Shown piece after piece: positions 32,401-42,494 of a DNA stretch of 52,900 nucleotides. The stretch comes from Symsagittifera roscoffensis (lineage: Eukaryota > Xenacoelomorpha > Acoela > Convolutidae). The DNA lies in the NCBI RefSeq assembly GCF_963678635.1, contig NW_026971536.1:1-52900 (forward strand), given 5' to 3'. The notes below the pieces were generated by a model. The model was given only the letters and a program-made list of their open reading frames with translations. It was not told the origin of the DNA and ran no database searches. The first letter of the stretch is position 1; the number at the start of each line of letters is the position of its first letter. The position numbers and the translations under genes are program-made.

Positions 32401-33480
32401 ACAGCTAATCTATGTGGGAGAAGACTTAGGGTATGGGGGTGTAAACTATTCCCAGAAGCTCTCTAACTTGTTATCCCCACTGAAAACAAAGGAAGATGTA
32501 ACTTCGTACGGGTTGATGAACAACGTGAAATAAAATCAAAAGGTGTCAAGAAGTGTCTCAACTATCTTGAATAAGTTCATTTTTTCTCCAGCAAGCTCAA
32601 CAATAATATACAAAATTTCAGCCGAATCAAATTCATGTTTCGAAAGAGAAGAAATTATAATCCTGCTTCAAAAAGAACATCCAGAACGTATTGGTTTTCT
32701 GAAAGCAGCTTTCATTCAATCTGAGCAGAGCCTACCTACCCTAGTTGCGAATCAGAAAGATCATCCTGAAAAGTGTGCACTAGTTTTTGCCCTAACGGAT
32801 ATTCAAAAAAAACGAGGGGAACAAATTTGCTACTCACGATTGGTATATGTTCAATTGTAGCAGTTCATATAAAAGTTGAAAATTTGGTAGTTGCTTCACG
32901 CTGAACATTACTGTCAACACCAACTCTGCACATGAAAGCAACACCCAATTGTCTGACCCCTGTCTCGAACAACTAGACTTCAAAAAGTAGTTCATGTTCG
33001 AATATCCATTGTCCACAGAATCCCTGCAGATAAACTAAGGAGGAAAATGTTTGCTGAAGTGTATTGCAAAGCTTTTTAGGAAAGTTTTGGAAAAGTTCTA
33101 TTAATAAAAATATGCTATAAAAAATGAAATCTCAAATTTGCTGATCGAAAATCCCGACAGTTAATATACAATCTGATTACCAAACTGATTTACTTTCAGC
33201 AGCTCTTTTATGCTAGCATACTTACTACCCTGTCTGAAATGAAAATTTAAGCTAGAAAAAATAACATTCAATCTTTTTCAAGGTTCAAAAAAGCTTGTGG
33301 ATTACATGAAGAAATCAAGGATAAGAAATCAAGGAAAAGCCAGCCTTTGAAGAATTGATACAAAACCATATTAAAGATTTTTGATCATTTTGGCGCTGAG
33401 GTACTAAAAGTACCAAATATGAAATTAAAACAGCAAAGGGCTTTTCACAAGATGCGAGGACCTCTGTAGAACTCTCTCAA
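29473..33480. other. AT-rich non-coding DNA between repeat array and element B
   Basis: There is no recognisable gene. Two plus-strand open stretches (31288-31692 and 32543-32860, 134 and 105 codons with TTG starts) have ordinary amino-acid composition but match nothing I know; they could be remnants of exons. A 65-bp repeat pair lies at 32201-32325. Confidence 0.45.
32201..32325. repeat. 65-bp tandem repeat, two copies
   Basis: TTTTTGATCCAAAATTGAAG begins at 32201 and again at 32266. Both copies continue through CAAAGACTAA and a shared TATACGTATA. Confidence 0.85.
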
Positions 33481-33496
33481 AATCTTTTAAAAAAAA

Positions 33497-33757
33497 TTGA
33501 AAAAAAAGAACATAAGCATCAGTTTAATGCCTTCCTTGTCAACGAAACGTTTACTCAATACTTCTAAATTGATAAGAACACCTTTAGCAGTTGGTAGGAG
33601 CGAGAAACGCTTGAAAGAAAGAACGGACGAGCGCATAGCAAATAACCTGTGGCGAATGGCAAGTGAAGCGGAACAGAGAGAGTTACGCTTAAGAGACGAC
33701 ATGGAAAAGTTAAGAACGCAACAAGAGCAGACTCTTGGGACTCTTGACACAAGTTAG
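33497..33757 (+). pseudogene. gag: Gag N-terminal coiled-coil segment (element B)
   Basis: The open frame extends to TAG 33755-33757. From about residue 35 it is a highly charged helix (RLKERTDERI, EAEQRELRLRDDMEKLR) typical of a coiled coil. The first 10 residues come from AT-rich flanking-type sequence, so the true element start probably lies inside; the internal ATG at 33527 is a possible start. The frame of the next gag ORF is open upstream of its ATG (HKLEAMMERR), so a one-base indel separates two parts of one Gag. Confidence 0.5.
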
Positions 33758-33762
33758 AAGCG

Positions 33763-34923
33763 ATGATGGAGAGGCGAACTCAGGCTATCATGGACAGGTT
33801 GGACGGGCTACTAGGAAGCAGGAGTGGACCAAGAGAAGGAGAACCGAATTCGGGAGGTCCCAGCAGGGGACCGAAGGTGAACTTCAATAACCATCAAAGG
33901 AGACGGGCAGATGGATCCACTAGAGGCAGGGGCAGCTCATTAGGCTATACCACAAGGGATCATAGAACATGGGACCCCAACAGTAGGGCAAGTTCAACAG
34001 GTAATAGGCAAACCTCGAATGAAAGACCGACACAAGGCACACATGCAACTGGGAGAGGTGATTCCAGTAACAGGAGAAATGCCAAACCAGGGAGGAGTCA
34101 TGTGGGCCAAGGGGGAAACATTTACGGCGATTCGGATTGCAGGGATTCAGCGCATGCAGAGCCCTCGACAAGGTGTGAGGACACTCAGGCGGGACACTCA
34201 AGGGATGCTACGGCAATGGCCACAGCCTTTGAACCTCTGAACAGGTCTTTGGAGACATTCCTTACTAGGTTATCCAGAACCAATGAACGCAGTGAGAAGT
34301 CAAGAAGAGTCTTTAAGAAACCAAGATGCTATAAAGACGAATCTGACGGCTGTATTGATACCTGGATAGAGGTGATGAAACTGCATTTCGAGGAAGAGGA
34401 CTTGTCGGAAAGACAAGAATGCAGCGCGCTCACCAGTAACTTGGAAGGGACAGCCCTGAACTGTGTCATGGCAAAGAAGCAATATCAACGTGACACAGCC
34501 GAGAAAATCTTTGAAATCTTGTTAAACCGTTTTGGATCAGGGTTGCAGGGGCACCAGGCGATGATGCGCTTCGAGAAACGGAGACACCGAGAGGACGAGA
34601 CAATAGACAAGTTTCTGGACGACTTGGAAATGCTGAGAAGACGCAGCCAGCCGGATGAGTCAAACCGTAGGATGAACCTGGCAGTAGCTTCAAAATCCAT
34701 CGATGGTGTGAAGAATGATGAACTTCGGACAATGCTAGCAACGCATTACACACCACTATCAACCAATGCGCCAACACCAGAGTCAAAAGAATATCTTTTA
34801 TTGAAACCTCCTTCGAGATCTGATTGTTATAAGAACAATCATTGCAATTTTAGCACTGGGCCGGCAAACCAAGGGAACAACTGGTACAAACCCAAGGACG
34901 ATATGGACAAGAGACGCTCTTGA
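33763..34923 (+). pseudogene. gag: Gag capsid (element B)
   Basis: This is a 386-codon stretch. Residues 1-150 are Gly/Arg/Ser-rich and disordered. Residues of about 155-330 form a capsid of the retrotransposon-gag type (CIDTWIEVMKLHFEEEDL, LEGTALNCVMAKK, LLNRFGSG, ETIDKFLDDLEMLRR). It ends at TGA 34921-34923, but the same frame continues into the zinc knuckles. The TGA sits exactly where the first Cys of a CX2CX4HX4C knuckle is expected, so it is a nonsense change and not the natural Gag end. Confidence 0.75.
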
Positions 34924-36747
34924 GCCAATTGCAGCTCAACACACCATCATGTGTCAGCATGCCCAACTTACAAACAAGGTATGAAAGCATTAGGCTTTAG
35001 CCTCGAGGACGAAGATGCGTCAGAAGTTGACCATGATGAGTTCATGAGAAGAGTAATTGCAAAGTTCGGCCCGAGATGTTTCTTTTGCAACTTGGAAGGT
35101 CATTTTAAATCAGATTGTCCGCAATTTTGGGATGCTGTGGCAGACATAAAGCATCCAAAGCATGAGGAAGCTTTGTCAGGAGTGAAAGCAAGCAAGGCTC
35201 GCCTGTTGAGTGAAACAGAGGAGCGCAGAAAAGACAAACCGGAAGAGCTGGTGGCAAAGAAAATGCAGGCGGTAACAGAAGAGACACATGAAACGGAACC
35301 AGCGACTGCGGCCGATGACTTCAAGATTGATTATAAGGCAGCCACAAGGGATGCTATAAATAGAGTGCAGCAGGAACTAGTGACGAAAGAGATCGAACAA
35401 AAAGTGAAACTCGAGCTGGAAAATGAGAAAGTACAGGAGCAACTGAACGCCTGCGAAGCAACGGAGGTTGAAGAGACAAAAGCACCAAGCAGTTTAAGCA
35501 TGAAACTTAAGGTGATCTCTGGTCAGAGGTTCGGTATGGTACCACAAGGAAGCAAAATACAGTCGATAATCTCGGTGGCAGGACATCAGGTAATCAGAGA
35601 TCTGAGTGAACCATCCGAGTTTACTTTGATGCGTTTGGACACATATGCAGATTTTCTGAGGCAAGTGGAGCCACGCACCGAGTCGAGAGCTGTGCGGGCA
35701 CTACTAACGACGGGTGGCCCTCGCATGAAGAGACTTCATGGACGCTACCTAGAGGTCTATGGGCCGTATCAAGTGATGATGAACGTGGATGGAATCAGTA
35801 TCTACAACAGGACTTATGTGATAACAGATGATGACCAAATGGGGCAGATCTATTTGGGTGAGGAGGAACTCAAAGTCCGTAGGATAGGCCATGACGCAAT
35901 GATGGAACAAGATGCTGTACATATTGGGTATGAAGCAGATGTGACCGCACATCTGCTCGACACCAACGGAATGAAAATCGGAGTCACAGGGCTTCTGGAC
36001 ACAGGAGCGGTAGTGAGTGTGATGCCGAAAAAAACTTGGGAAAGAATGGCCTTCACGAGGGAAGATCTAATTCCAACGAATCTCCGACTGGCCGCCGCCA
36101 ATCGAGGATCAATCTACGTAGCGGCAAGATCACCAATAACGGTCCTCCACATGGGAGGACGGGATTTATGGATGAGCTTCCTCGTAATAGAGAATTTAGA
36201 CGACGCCGACCAAATCATCTTGGGCAGAGATTTTGTCAGGAATTTTGACGTGATGATTGAGTTGAACAACGGTCTGATACGGATTAGAAACCCGGACCGG
36301 AAGTATGTTAAGGAACCAAATAATAGGGTAATAACAGACGAAATTAAGGTACAAATTTTTTTAGACAGAAAAGTAAAACTACAGCCAGGACAAGCTATGG
36401 TGGCAATTTTTAGAATGAGAAATTTGAATTCGTTAAGTGATAGTAAACAGGTTTGCTTAGTACCGAATCCAAATAATCAGAGTTCGGTGATTTTAGGCCG
36501 GAGCTTCTCGGTAACGCGAAACGGAGTGTGTGTTAGTGTGTTATTGAACAAATTGGACACCACGGTTTCAATCCAGCGTGGAAAGAAGCTTGGTTACGCT
36601 TTGTCGATGAGGACCGACTATGAAGAGACACAAAACTTGAAGAAACATAATGTGAAAGACTGTCGTTACCATGCTAATAAAGATAAGATTTTAAAGAGAA
36701 TTAATGAATTAAAATCTATTCATAAATTGTTTTCAATGAAATCCTAA
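34924..36747 (+). pseudogene. pol: Zinc knuckles and aspartic protease (element B)
   Basis: This is in the same frame as capsid. Knuckle 1 lacks its first Cys (TGA) but keeps Cys 34930, His 34945 and Cys 34960. Knuckle 2 is complete (CFFCNLEGHFKSDC). A charged coiled coil (about 35340-35470) precedes the protease, which has GLLDTGAVVSVMP (Asp codon at 35998) and the second signature ILGRDF (about 36212-36229). More beta-rich sequence leads towards RT. The stop is TAA 36745-36747, after which the frame stays open, so it is internal to pol. The GTG at 34951 is not a biological start. Confidence 0.8.
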
Positions 36748-37130
36748 ACGTACGACGGCTTATCAAGCTGCTCGAATTTTCCGGAACGCCCCTCTTCATA
36801 TGAACTAGATTCTGACAAACCGGTTTTGCCAGAAATAGAACATTTAAAAAGGAAAATAGGTGAGGGAGATTTCGAAAAATTGAGGGACGTGTTAAATCGG
36901 AACGCAGACGTATTTTCGAAACATAAAGCGGATATCGGTTGATGTTACTTCGTCGAGCACGAAATTGATCTGAAAGAAGGTGCCGTTCCGCTTAGAGAGG
37001 GCGCGAGACGAATGACGCCACACAAATCAGAAGCGTGCCGAACGGAAATAGAAATGTTGCTTGAATACGACATGATAGAACCCTCGAAATTGTCATGGGC
37101 TTGCGGGGTAGTAATGGCGAAAAAGAAAGG
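36748..37130 (+). pseudogene. pol: Protease-RT connector and RT N-terminus (element B)
   Basis: This continues the protease frame, interrupted by TGA 36940-36942. The sequence includes the conserved lead-in to Ty3-type RT (HEIDLKEGAVP, ARRMTPHKSEACR, LEYDMIEPSKLSWAC). It loses frame at a GGGGGG run near 37130-37136, where the next RT frame takes over. Confidence 0.7.
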
Positions 37131-37568
37131 GGGGAGCTTAGATTTTGTGGCGACTTTCGTTACTTGAACGCGGTGACAATAAAAGATGCGTACCCGATAC
37201 CGCGAATAGACGAGATACTCTCTAAGCTTGGTGATGCCAAGTTCTTCACCACGTTGGACTTGGGTTCTGCCTTCTGGCAGGTCCTTCTGCGGAAGAAGAA
37301 TAGAGAGAAAACCGGATTCGCGTGCGAATTAGGATTGTACCAGTGGAAGAGGATGCCATTCGGCTTGTGCAATGCAACGGCAACTTTTCAAAGTCTGATG
37401 GCTCAGGCTTTGACAGGATTGACCAAAAAGTACGGGAATCTCTTGATGTGTTACGTGGATGACGTAGTCATAGCGACATCTACCCTGGCGGATCTTATTG
37501 ATTGGCTCGATGAGGTCTTTGGATGTATGAAAAGAGCAGGCTTGAAATGCAAACCATCAAAATGTTAA
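37095..37568 (+). pseudogene. pol: Reverse transcriptase palm (element B)
   Basis: The motifs are clear and intact: FCGDFRYLNAVT, FTTLDLGSAFWQV (Asp 55), RMPFGLCNATATFQ, YVDDVVIAT (residues 120-128), LKCKPSKC. Both YxDD aspartates are present, unlike element A. The first dozen codons before ELRFCGD are out of frame with the preceding segment and not native. It ends at TAA 37566-37568; the frame continues as RT thumb (YLGRMVDRHGVRP, SFLGFANYYREFIK) to TGA 37734-37736. Confidence 0.9.
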
Positions 37569-37773
37569 ATCTTTAGGGATTCGATTAAGTACCTGGGAAG
37601 AATGGTGGACAGGCATGGTGTGAGGCCAGATTCGGAGGCAGTAGAGGCTGTGTTGACATGGAAGTCTCCGAGGACGGACACACAGCTAATGAGCTTCCTA
37701 GGGTTTGCCAATTATTACCGTGAATTCATCAAATGATATGCGGACAAGGTGTATCCAATGCAGAAGCTGGTGC
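37569..37773 (+). pseudogene. pol: Reverse transcriptase thumb (element B)
   Basis: The RT frame resumes after TAA 37566-37568 and carries the connection sequence found before RNase H in gypsy elements (KYLGRMVDRHGVRP, TQLMSFLGFANYY). TGA 37734-37736 interrupts it. A frameshift near 37774 moves the reading into the RNase H frame. Confidence 0.75.
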
Positions 37774-38904
37774 AACAAAGGAAAGAAGTTCGAGTGGAAC
37801 GATGAAGCACAGGTTGCCTTCGAGAACATAAAACGGGAACTGTGCAAACTACCAGTACTAGGCATTCCTACAGAAGATGGCATGTATGTTCTGGACACAG
37901 ACGCGTCGGTAGTAGCCATCTCAGGAATATTACACTAGGAACAAGAATGGAATGGAAGAACGGTTCTTCGTCCCATTGCATATGGCAGCAAAGTCTTGAG
38001 TGACACTGAGATGAAATATGGTGCACCAAAAGCAGAAATGTTTGCAGTAGTCACGTTCGTGGAAAATTACCGTGCATACTTGGGGAGCGCTCCTTTCAAG
38101 TTACGCGTGGACAACAGAACGTCATCCTGGTTGAAGACCTACTCGATGAATCAGAGTTATATTGGTAGATGGAGAGTAAGATTGGATGGCTACCACATGA
38201 TAATCGGGCACAGGATGCGTGAAAAACACCAGAATGCTGACAGCTTCAGTAAGAAAACTGCATTCTATGAAAGATTGGAGCAGAAGCAAGCCAGTCAGGC
38301 AGAGATAATGGAGGGATTCTCGTTTCTGGACAAAGAAACTTACGAGGCGCTTCCCTTAACGAGATGGTTAGATAAGTCGGGACATCCGATACCAGGACAT
38401 CCTGAGTTACCAGTGGAAACAGCAGCCGAGATAAAAATCCTATCGAAAAGGGACCCGGTGCCCTTGGATCTGTTGCTGCGCTCAAACCTGGTCCAGCAGG
38501 AACTCTCTCGCATGAATATAAACAGCCTCTCATTACTGGACAAAACGGTGCAGGTCACACCGCAAGTGATGCGGATGCTGGGTGGGTTGTTAGAGAGAGA
38601 AGTGACCAGAGATGACCCCGAGTGGGCAGCAGCCATGGCATCACTGACAGTCAGTGAGAAGGTGAAGATCAAGCCATCAATACGACAACATAAAGACAAC
38701 GAGAGGAATTGTAGGTCAATAGTTCAGCAACTGGTATCCTCGATACCCCAAGAGGTCTTAGTGAGTACTTCATACCGTTGGAAAGAGCAGGGTAACGATA
38801 CGCGAGCGAAAACCGTCACCTTTGAAGACCAAGATGGAGAAGGTGAGAAGGTTGAACGAGAACTGGAGCAAGATAATTTGTCCGGGAGACCAATGGCAAG
38901 ATAA
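37774..38904 (+). pseudogene. pol: RNase H and following linker (element B)
   Basis: RNase H degrades the RNA strand of the RNA/DNA hybrid. The acidic residues are visible: LDTDASVVAISGIL, PKAEMFAVV (Glu 14 of the 37996 piece), LRVDNR (Asp 39) and HQNADSFSK (Asp 82). One nonsense codon, TAG 37936-37938, splits it in frame. About 200 residues of charged, helical linker follow, longer than in ordinary gypsy pol, and end at TAA 38902-38904. Confidence 0.8.
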
Positions 38905-38942
38905 ACCGGCGAGTTCGATATTAACATCCGGGACAAGGAAGT

Positions 38943-39362
38943 ATGTCCGGGGAGTCTGAGATAGATGAAGAAGTCCATGACAAGAAACATGACCTAGGGA
39001 GGAAACTTTTGTCCGGAGAGTTTAGTTGGATGTGGAGAAGTTACGGACCTGATCTGAAGGAGGGTGCAGACTCCATCACAGACGCTTCAGTGGAGGACAG
39101 CTCCAGGAATTCAAGTATGGACACATACTCAGACAGGAACTCGAGCTCGGGATCAGAACTGTCAGAACTAGCGATCCACACACTGCTAGTGGAAACACGC
39201 GCAAGGGATCTGGATAGAGAAGTGTACCAAGACCCTGACAGTGATCGCTATCTCATACCAAGTGAAAGGATCTTTGACAACACAGCAGATGATTTGGAAG
39301 CAATAGCGGTATCCAAGCGTTCGATAAGTCTGTTGCCACCAAAAAGAGGTAGTCAGGACTGA
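38943..39362 (+). pseudogene. pol: Acidic pol linker fragment (element B)
   Basis: This 139-codon fragment between RNase H and integrase has an acidic, Ser/Asp/Glu-rich start (DSSRNSSMDTYSDRNSSSGS) followed by helical sequence (SELAIHTLLVETRARDLD) and a conserved-looking DSDRYLIPSERIF. It is in a new frame relative to the preceding linker. No domain is recognised. Confidence 0.5.
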
Positions 39363-39396
39363 CCTTCAACCGTTCAAACAAAAAACACAACCATTC

Positions 39397-39618
39397 GTGA
39401 AGATTTGGTGCGTAAAGAAGGAGGAGGACACGCACCAGCCCAATGAGATGAATTGCCAGATGAGGGTCATGAAGACATATTTGAAGGCGAGATACAGACT
39501 CTCGGACCTACTAAGGGCGCAAAGAAATGACCGCATGACAAGTAACTTAAAAAAGTGGATAGAAAATGGTGCACCAGACAAAGGTGACCTAGAAAAAAAA
39601 ACAGTTATAGGATCCTGA
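39397..39618 (+). pseudogene. pol: Pol linker fragment before integrase (element B)
   Basis: This 73-codon fragment is highly charged (QMRVMKTYLKARYRLSDLLR). It runs out of frame at a run of nine A at about 39594-39602. A second frame then stays open to TGA 39771-39773 and reads as the conserved lead-in to the integrase zinc finger (ILRQYFMQKEGRLYLNKDG, LPQLYQTELLF). Confidence 0.55.
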
Positions 39619-39765
39619 GACAATACTTCATGCAGAAGGAGGGGAGATTGTATCTGAACAAGGATGGGATCGTGGCTCGCAAGATAAGAGAAGAAGACAA
39701 GGTCTTATACAAGTATAACGTGATAGTGTTGCCGCAACTCTATCAGACAGAATTATTATTCATGG

Positions 39766-40272
39766 TCGCATGATCAGATGGGCCATCAAGGAATCGACAA
39801 AGTGTATCAGAGGATCCTGAAGCGCTTTGAGTGGCCTGGAATGAAAAAGGCATGTGAGAAATGGGTAACAGCGTGCCTGTCGTGCCAACAGGTCAAGGAT
39901 CCAAGGAAATTGCGATTTCCTTTACAATCGATTGAGTCGTCTGAGTTCAACGAGGTGGTGCAGATAGATCACCAGAAGATATGCATGACCGACAGCGGTT
40001 ACAACCAAGTCCTGGTCATGATAGATCACTTCACGAAGTATGCAGAGGCCGTCCCCTGCATAACTGCCTCGGCGGAGGAGACACGCGACCACCTGATCAA
40101 TACGTGGATAGCGAGACATGGTTGTCCGATGACGTTTCATTCGGACAATGAAACAGCCTTCGTGGGAGAGCTGAGAGCTAACGAAAGAGCTTATGAAACG
40201 CTCACAGGTTGCTCAAGATCACTCTACGACATACCACCCTCAGACGAATGGCTTAGTGGAAAGACAAAGTAG
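39766..40272 (+). pseudogene. pol: Integrase HHCC domain and core, first two Asp (element B)
   Basis: HHCC: His codons at 39769 and within MGHQG, and CLSC at residues 33-36 of the 39778 piece. The core has QIDHQK (Asp 64) and FHSDNETAF (Asp 123; the usual Gly after Asn is Glu). After VGEL the frame is lost by a small duplication-like insertion around 40170-40180, so the catalytic Glu (LVERQ, Glu codon at 40259) is in another frame. Confidence 0.85.
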
Positions 40273-41527
40273 AACATCAGTGTCGATGCTGAGGGTATAT
40301 TGCTCCAGGTACATGACCGATTGGGACAGATACCTTTCACAAGTGATGTGAGCTTATAATAGCACGCAACACTCCACCACCGGAGTTAGCCCACACATGA
40401 TGCTGACAGGACACGAGAAGTCTTTACCCTTAACCTTTTTCTACCCAGAGTATGAAGGGAACAAAACTTCTCCTCAGGTTTACGTAAGGGATGTCATCAA
40501 ACGTCAACAGGAGTTGAACGATTTGTGTAGAAGAAATACTCAGCAAGCACTGGCAAGGCAGAGGAAAAAATTCGACAAGAAAGCAGCTGGTGCAAAAACT
40601 TACTCAGTGGGAGACTACGTATGGGTATTTCAGAGCGTTATAACACCGAAAGGGACGAAGAAGCTCCTAAAGAAGTGGAGGGGACCCTTCATGATTACAG
40701 AAGTGCACCAGGAGGGACGCTTTTACAGACTGAGTACAGGCCGAGCCGCCCACTACGAGAACATCAAGCCACACAATCCATCGACAGAGGACTGGTGTAT
40801 ACCTGCAGACATGGAAAAAGGGGATTATCTGATGATGGATCCTGCTTGTGAGGTCAACGAGAAAGGCACCAGGGAGAAGAATGATGGAAATGAGGTCATG
40901 GAGGAGGGAACAAATACACCACTGGACCTGGATCCAAATGAGGTGATAGAAGCGGATGATGAAACCTTACCTTATACAGAGGAAGATTGACAGGATCCCG
41001 AACAAACTGAGGTTCCCAAAAATATATAACCAGATCTCCCGTTCACGCTGCAGACTCGACAAGGCGACGGGAGAAGACCTAGAAAGAAATACAACCATTA
41101 CGGTGACGACTTTGTAGTAGACAGAATGGATCTGAAAAAGATAGTGGAAGAAATGGTGGGTCTAGAAAGCATAACAGTCTCTCAGGATATCGACATAGTA
41201 GATGATCACAAACAGGAATGGATTGAGGACAGGTCGAAACCCGATCTAGATTTCGACGAGGAGCAATCGGAGTCCTGCGAAGAATATCTGACAAATCTGC
41301 AAGTCTTGGAGTGATTAAACGAAATGACATCAGACCCCAAAGAAACCAGTGTCACGATTCAAGACGTGGATCGTGAAAGCATGAAATACATCAAGACCGA
41401 ACGAGATGATCCTTCCTGGGCTGCCCGGGAAGGACAACTTCTCATTCCGGCTTCCAACCTCGACTTGGTATCCGGTATGGAATCGACGGGGACGCCGATG
41501 GATATTTTTGTCCGGGGGTGGGGGTAG
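40190..41527 (+). pseudogene. pol: Integrase C-terminal half and pol extension (element B)
   Basis: One frame runs from the integrase region with the catalytic Glu (YHPQTNGLVERQ) through the C-terminal domain (YSVGDYVWVF, LLKKWRGPFMI: a GPY/F-type module; no chromodomain seen) into a long acidic extension. In-frame stops are TGA 40349, TGA 40988, TAA 41027, TGA 41312 and TAG 41525. Their number shows age. The extension has no counterpart in standard gypsy pol and links integrase to the macrodomain-like segment; a second frame (about 41513-41640) bridges the last 110 bp between two G runs. Confidence 0.75.
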
Positions 41528-41627
41528 GACTTACCCAAACTGAAAACTTGATAATAAAAAAAATGAGGATAGCAAGAGAGACAGGAGATTTAGAAGCATC
41601 AACAGGCGAAGAACATAAGAAACCTGA

Positions 41628-42128
41628 CATAGGGGGGTAGTTGAGTCATACATTAACTTACCAAATGAGTATTCAAGTAGCATAATATTAACAGACAGTG
41701 ACTTCATACTCACAAACAGAACATGTGCGATAGCAATCACAGCAGACATGAGTTTTAGGACAGCCTTAGCGGCAGATTTTAAGAGAGAATACAAAAACGT
41801 GGAATTCCTTTGGAAGCAACGACCAGGAGTAGGGGGCGTAGCAGCCTTGCCTCCGGCGTCATCACAAATACCGGGAAAATACCTATGCTTCTTGGTGACG
41901 AGGGCGACGGAGAAGCAGCATGTGGACCCGGAGAACCTAGTCTTGTCCTTGACGAGACTGAGAGATTTCCTCTTGGAAATGGACGTGAAGGAGCTCTCGC
42001 TTCCAGTGTATGATCCGAACAGAGGACGACTGCATCCTAGGGAACTGTACGCGCTTGTACACGTGATATTCTCAGATACTAATATACAAGTATATCTGCA
42101 TAAGAAATATTTTTTGAGTATAGGCTGA
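41628..42128 (+). CDS. Macrodomain-like (ADP-ribose-binding fold) segment at the pol C-terminus
   Basis: This 166-residue open stretch (ATG at 41748, but the frame is open and domain-like from 41628) reads with the strand/helix order of a small macrodomain of the TARG1/OARD1 type. It has a first strand and loop (NRTCAIAITADMSFRTALA), helix (DFKREYKNVEFL), GVGGVAAL strand, KYLCFLVTR strand, a helix starting after VDPENL (LTRLRDFLLEMDV), LSLPVYDPNRGRL loop, and helix plus last strand (ALVHVIFSDTNIQVYLHKK). Macrodomains bind or remove ADP-ribose. The Asp that is catalytic in TARG1 appears replaced (Gly 93 of the 126-aa ORF by my alignment), so hydrolase activity is doubtful. The preceding pol frame meets it at a G6 run, so it was probably the polyprotein's C-terminus. 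Confidence 0.55.
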   Translation, partial: HRGVVESYINLPNEYSSSIILTDSDFILTNRTCAIAITADMSFRTALAADFKREYKNVEFLWKQRPGVGGVAALPPASSQIPGKYLCFLVTRATEKQHVDPENLVLSLTRLRDFLLEMDVKELSLPVYDPNRGRLHPRELYALVHVIFSDTNIQVYLHKKYFLSIG

Positions 42129-42494
42129 GTGACGTGTAGGGATGTGATAGTCTAAAGACTAAGTTATGTGGTGTATGTTATGCGTTATGTTATTATTATG
42201 TGTTATGTTATTAAGGATGTGGGTAAGTAGGGGTTAGTGACCATGAACAACTGAATGACGATCTTAGGAATAGATCCAAAGTTTGGAGTGTCCAATCTTA
42301 GGTCGAATTCCAAAATTTTAGAGATCGATTGATTTTAATAAACTTTAGGATAAATATCTTTTTATCTGAACTGTTCTTAAGCAAATTTTAGCATTTTTAA
42401 CGATATATATTAAGATGAAATTGACAAGTGTGATATTCGTGACCTCTTTTCTAGATCCTGATTGATCATTTAATTACTCGCTTCAGTCAAAACC
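42129..42494 (+). other. Spacer between the pol-macrodomain block and the second coding block
   Basis: The 366 bp have no ORF and are more AT-rich than either side. They contain repeated GTTATGTTATT-like phrases (42167-42215) and end with a pyrimidine-rich splice-acceptor motif. The layout matches the gap before env in env-bearing gypsy elements, suggesting a separate, spliced message for the downstream block. Confidence 0.4.
42443..42454 (+). promoter_or_regulatory. Candidate 3' splice acceptor
   Basis: CCTCTTTTCTAG, a pyrimidine tract ending in AG, lies 80 bp before the first ATG of the second coding block (42534). It is well placed to make a subgenomic mRNA. No donor was identified because the 5' leader of element B is missing. 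Confidence 0.35.

Noticed and set aside
32543-32860. 105-codon plus-strand ORF with an AG acceptor-like motif inside
   Set aside because: No known domain or downstream exon; AT-rich DNA yields such ORFs by chance.
37160-37372. Minus-strand ORFs inside element B (for example 37160-37372, 43629-44138, 46632-47060)
   Set aside because: They lie opposite well-supported sense domains and carry no recognisable domain; they are shadows of the sense frames.
42129-42494. An internal LTR separating two distinct elements at 42.1-42.5 kb
   Set aside because: It is short, shows no TG...CA ends or primer site, and I see only a short chance-level likeness (TCTTAGGTC) to the proposed 3' LTR. A single element with a subgenomic gap is simpler, though not proven.
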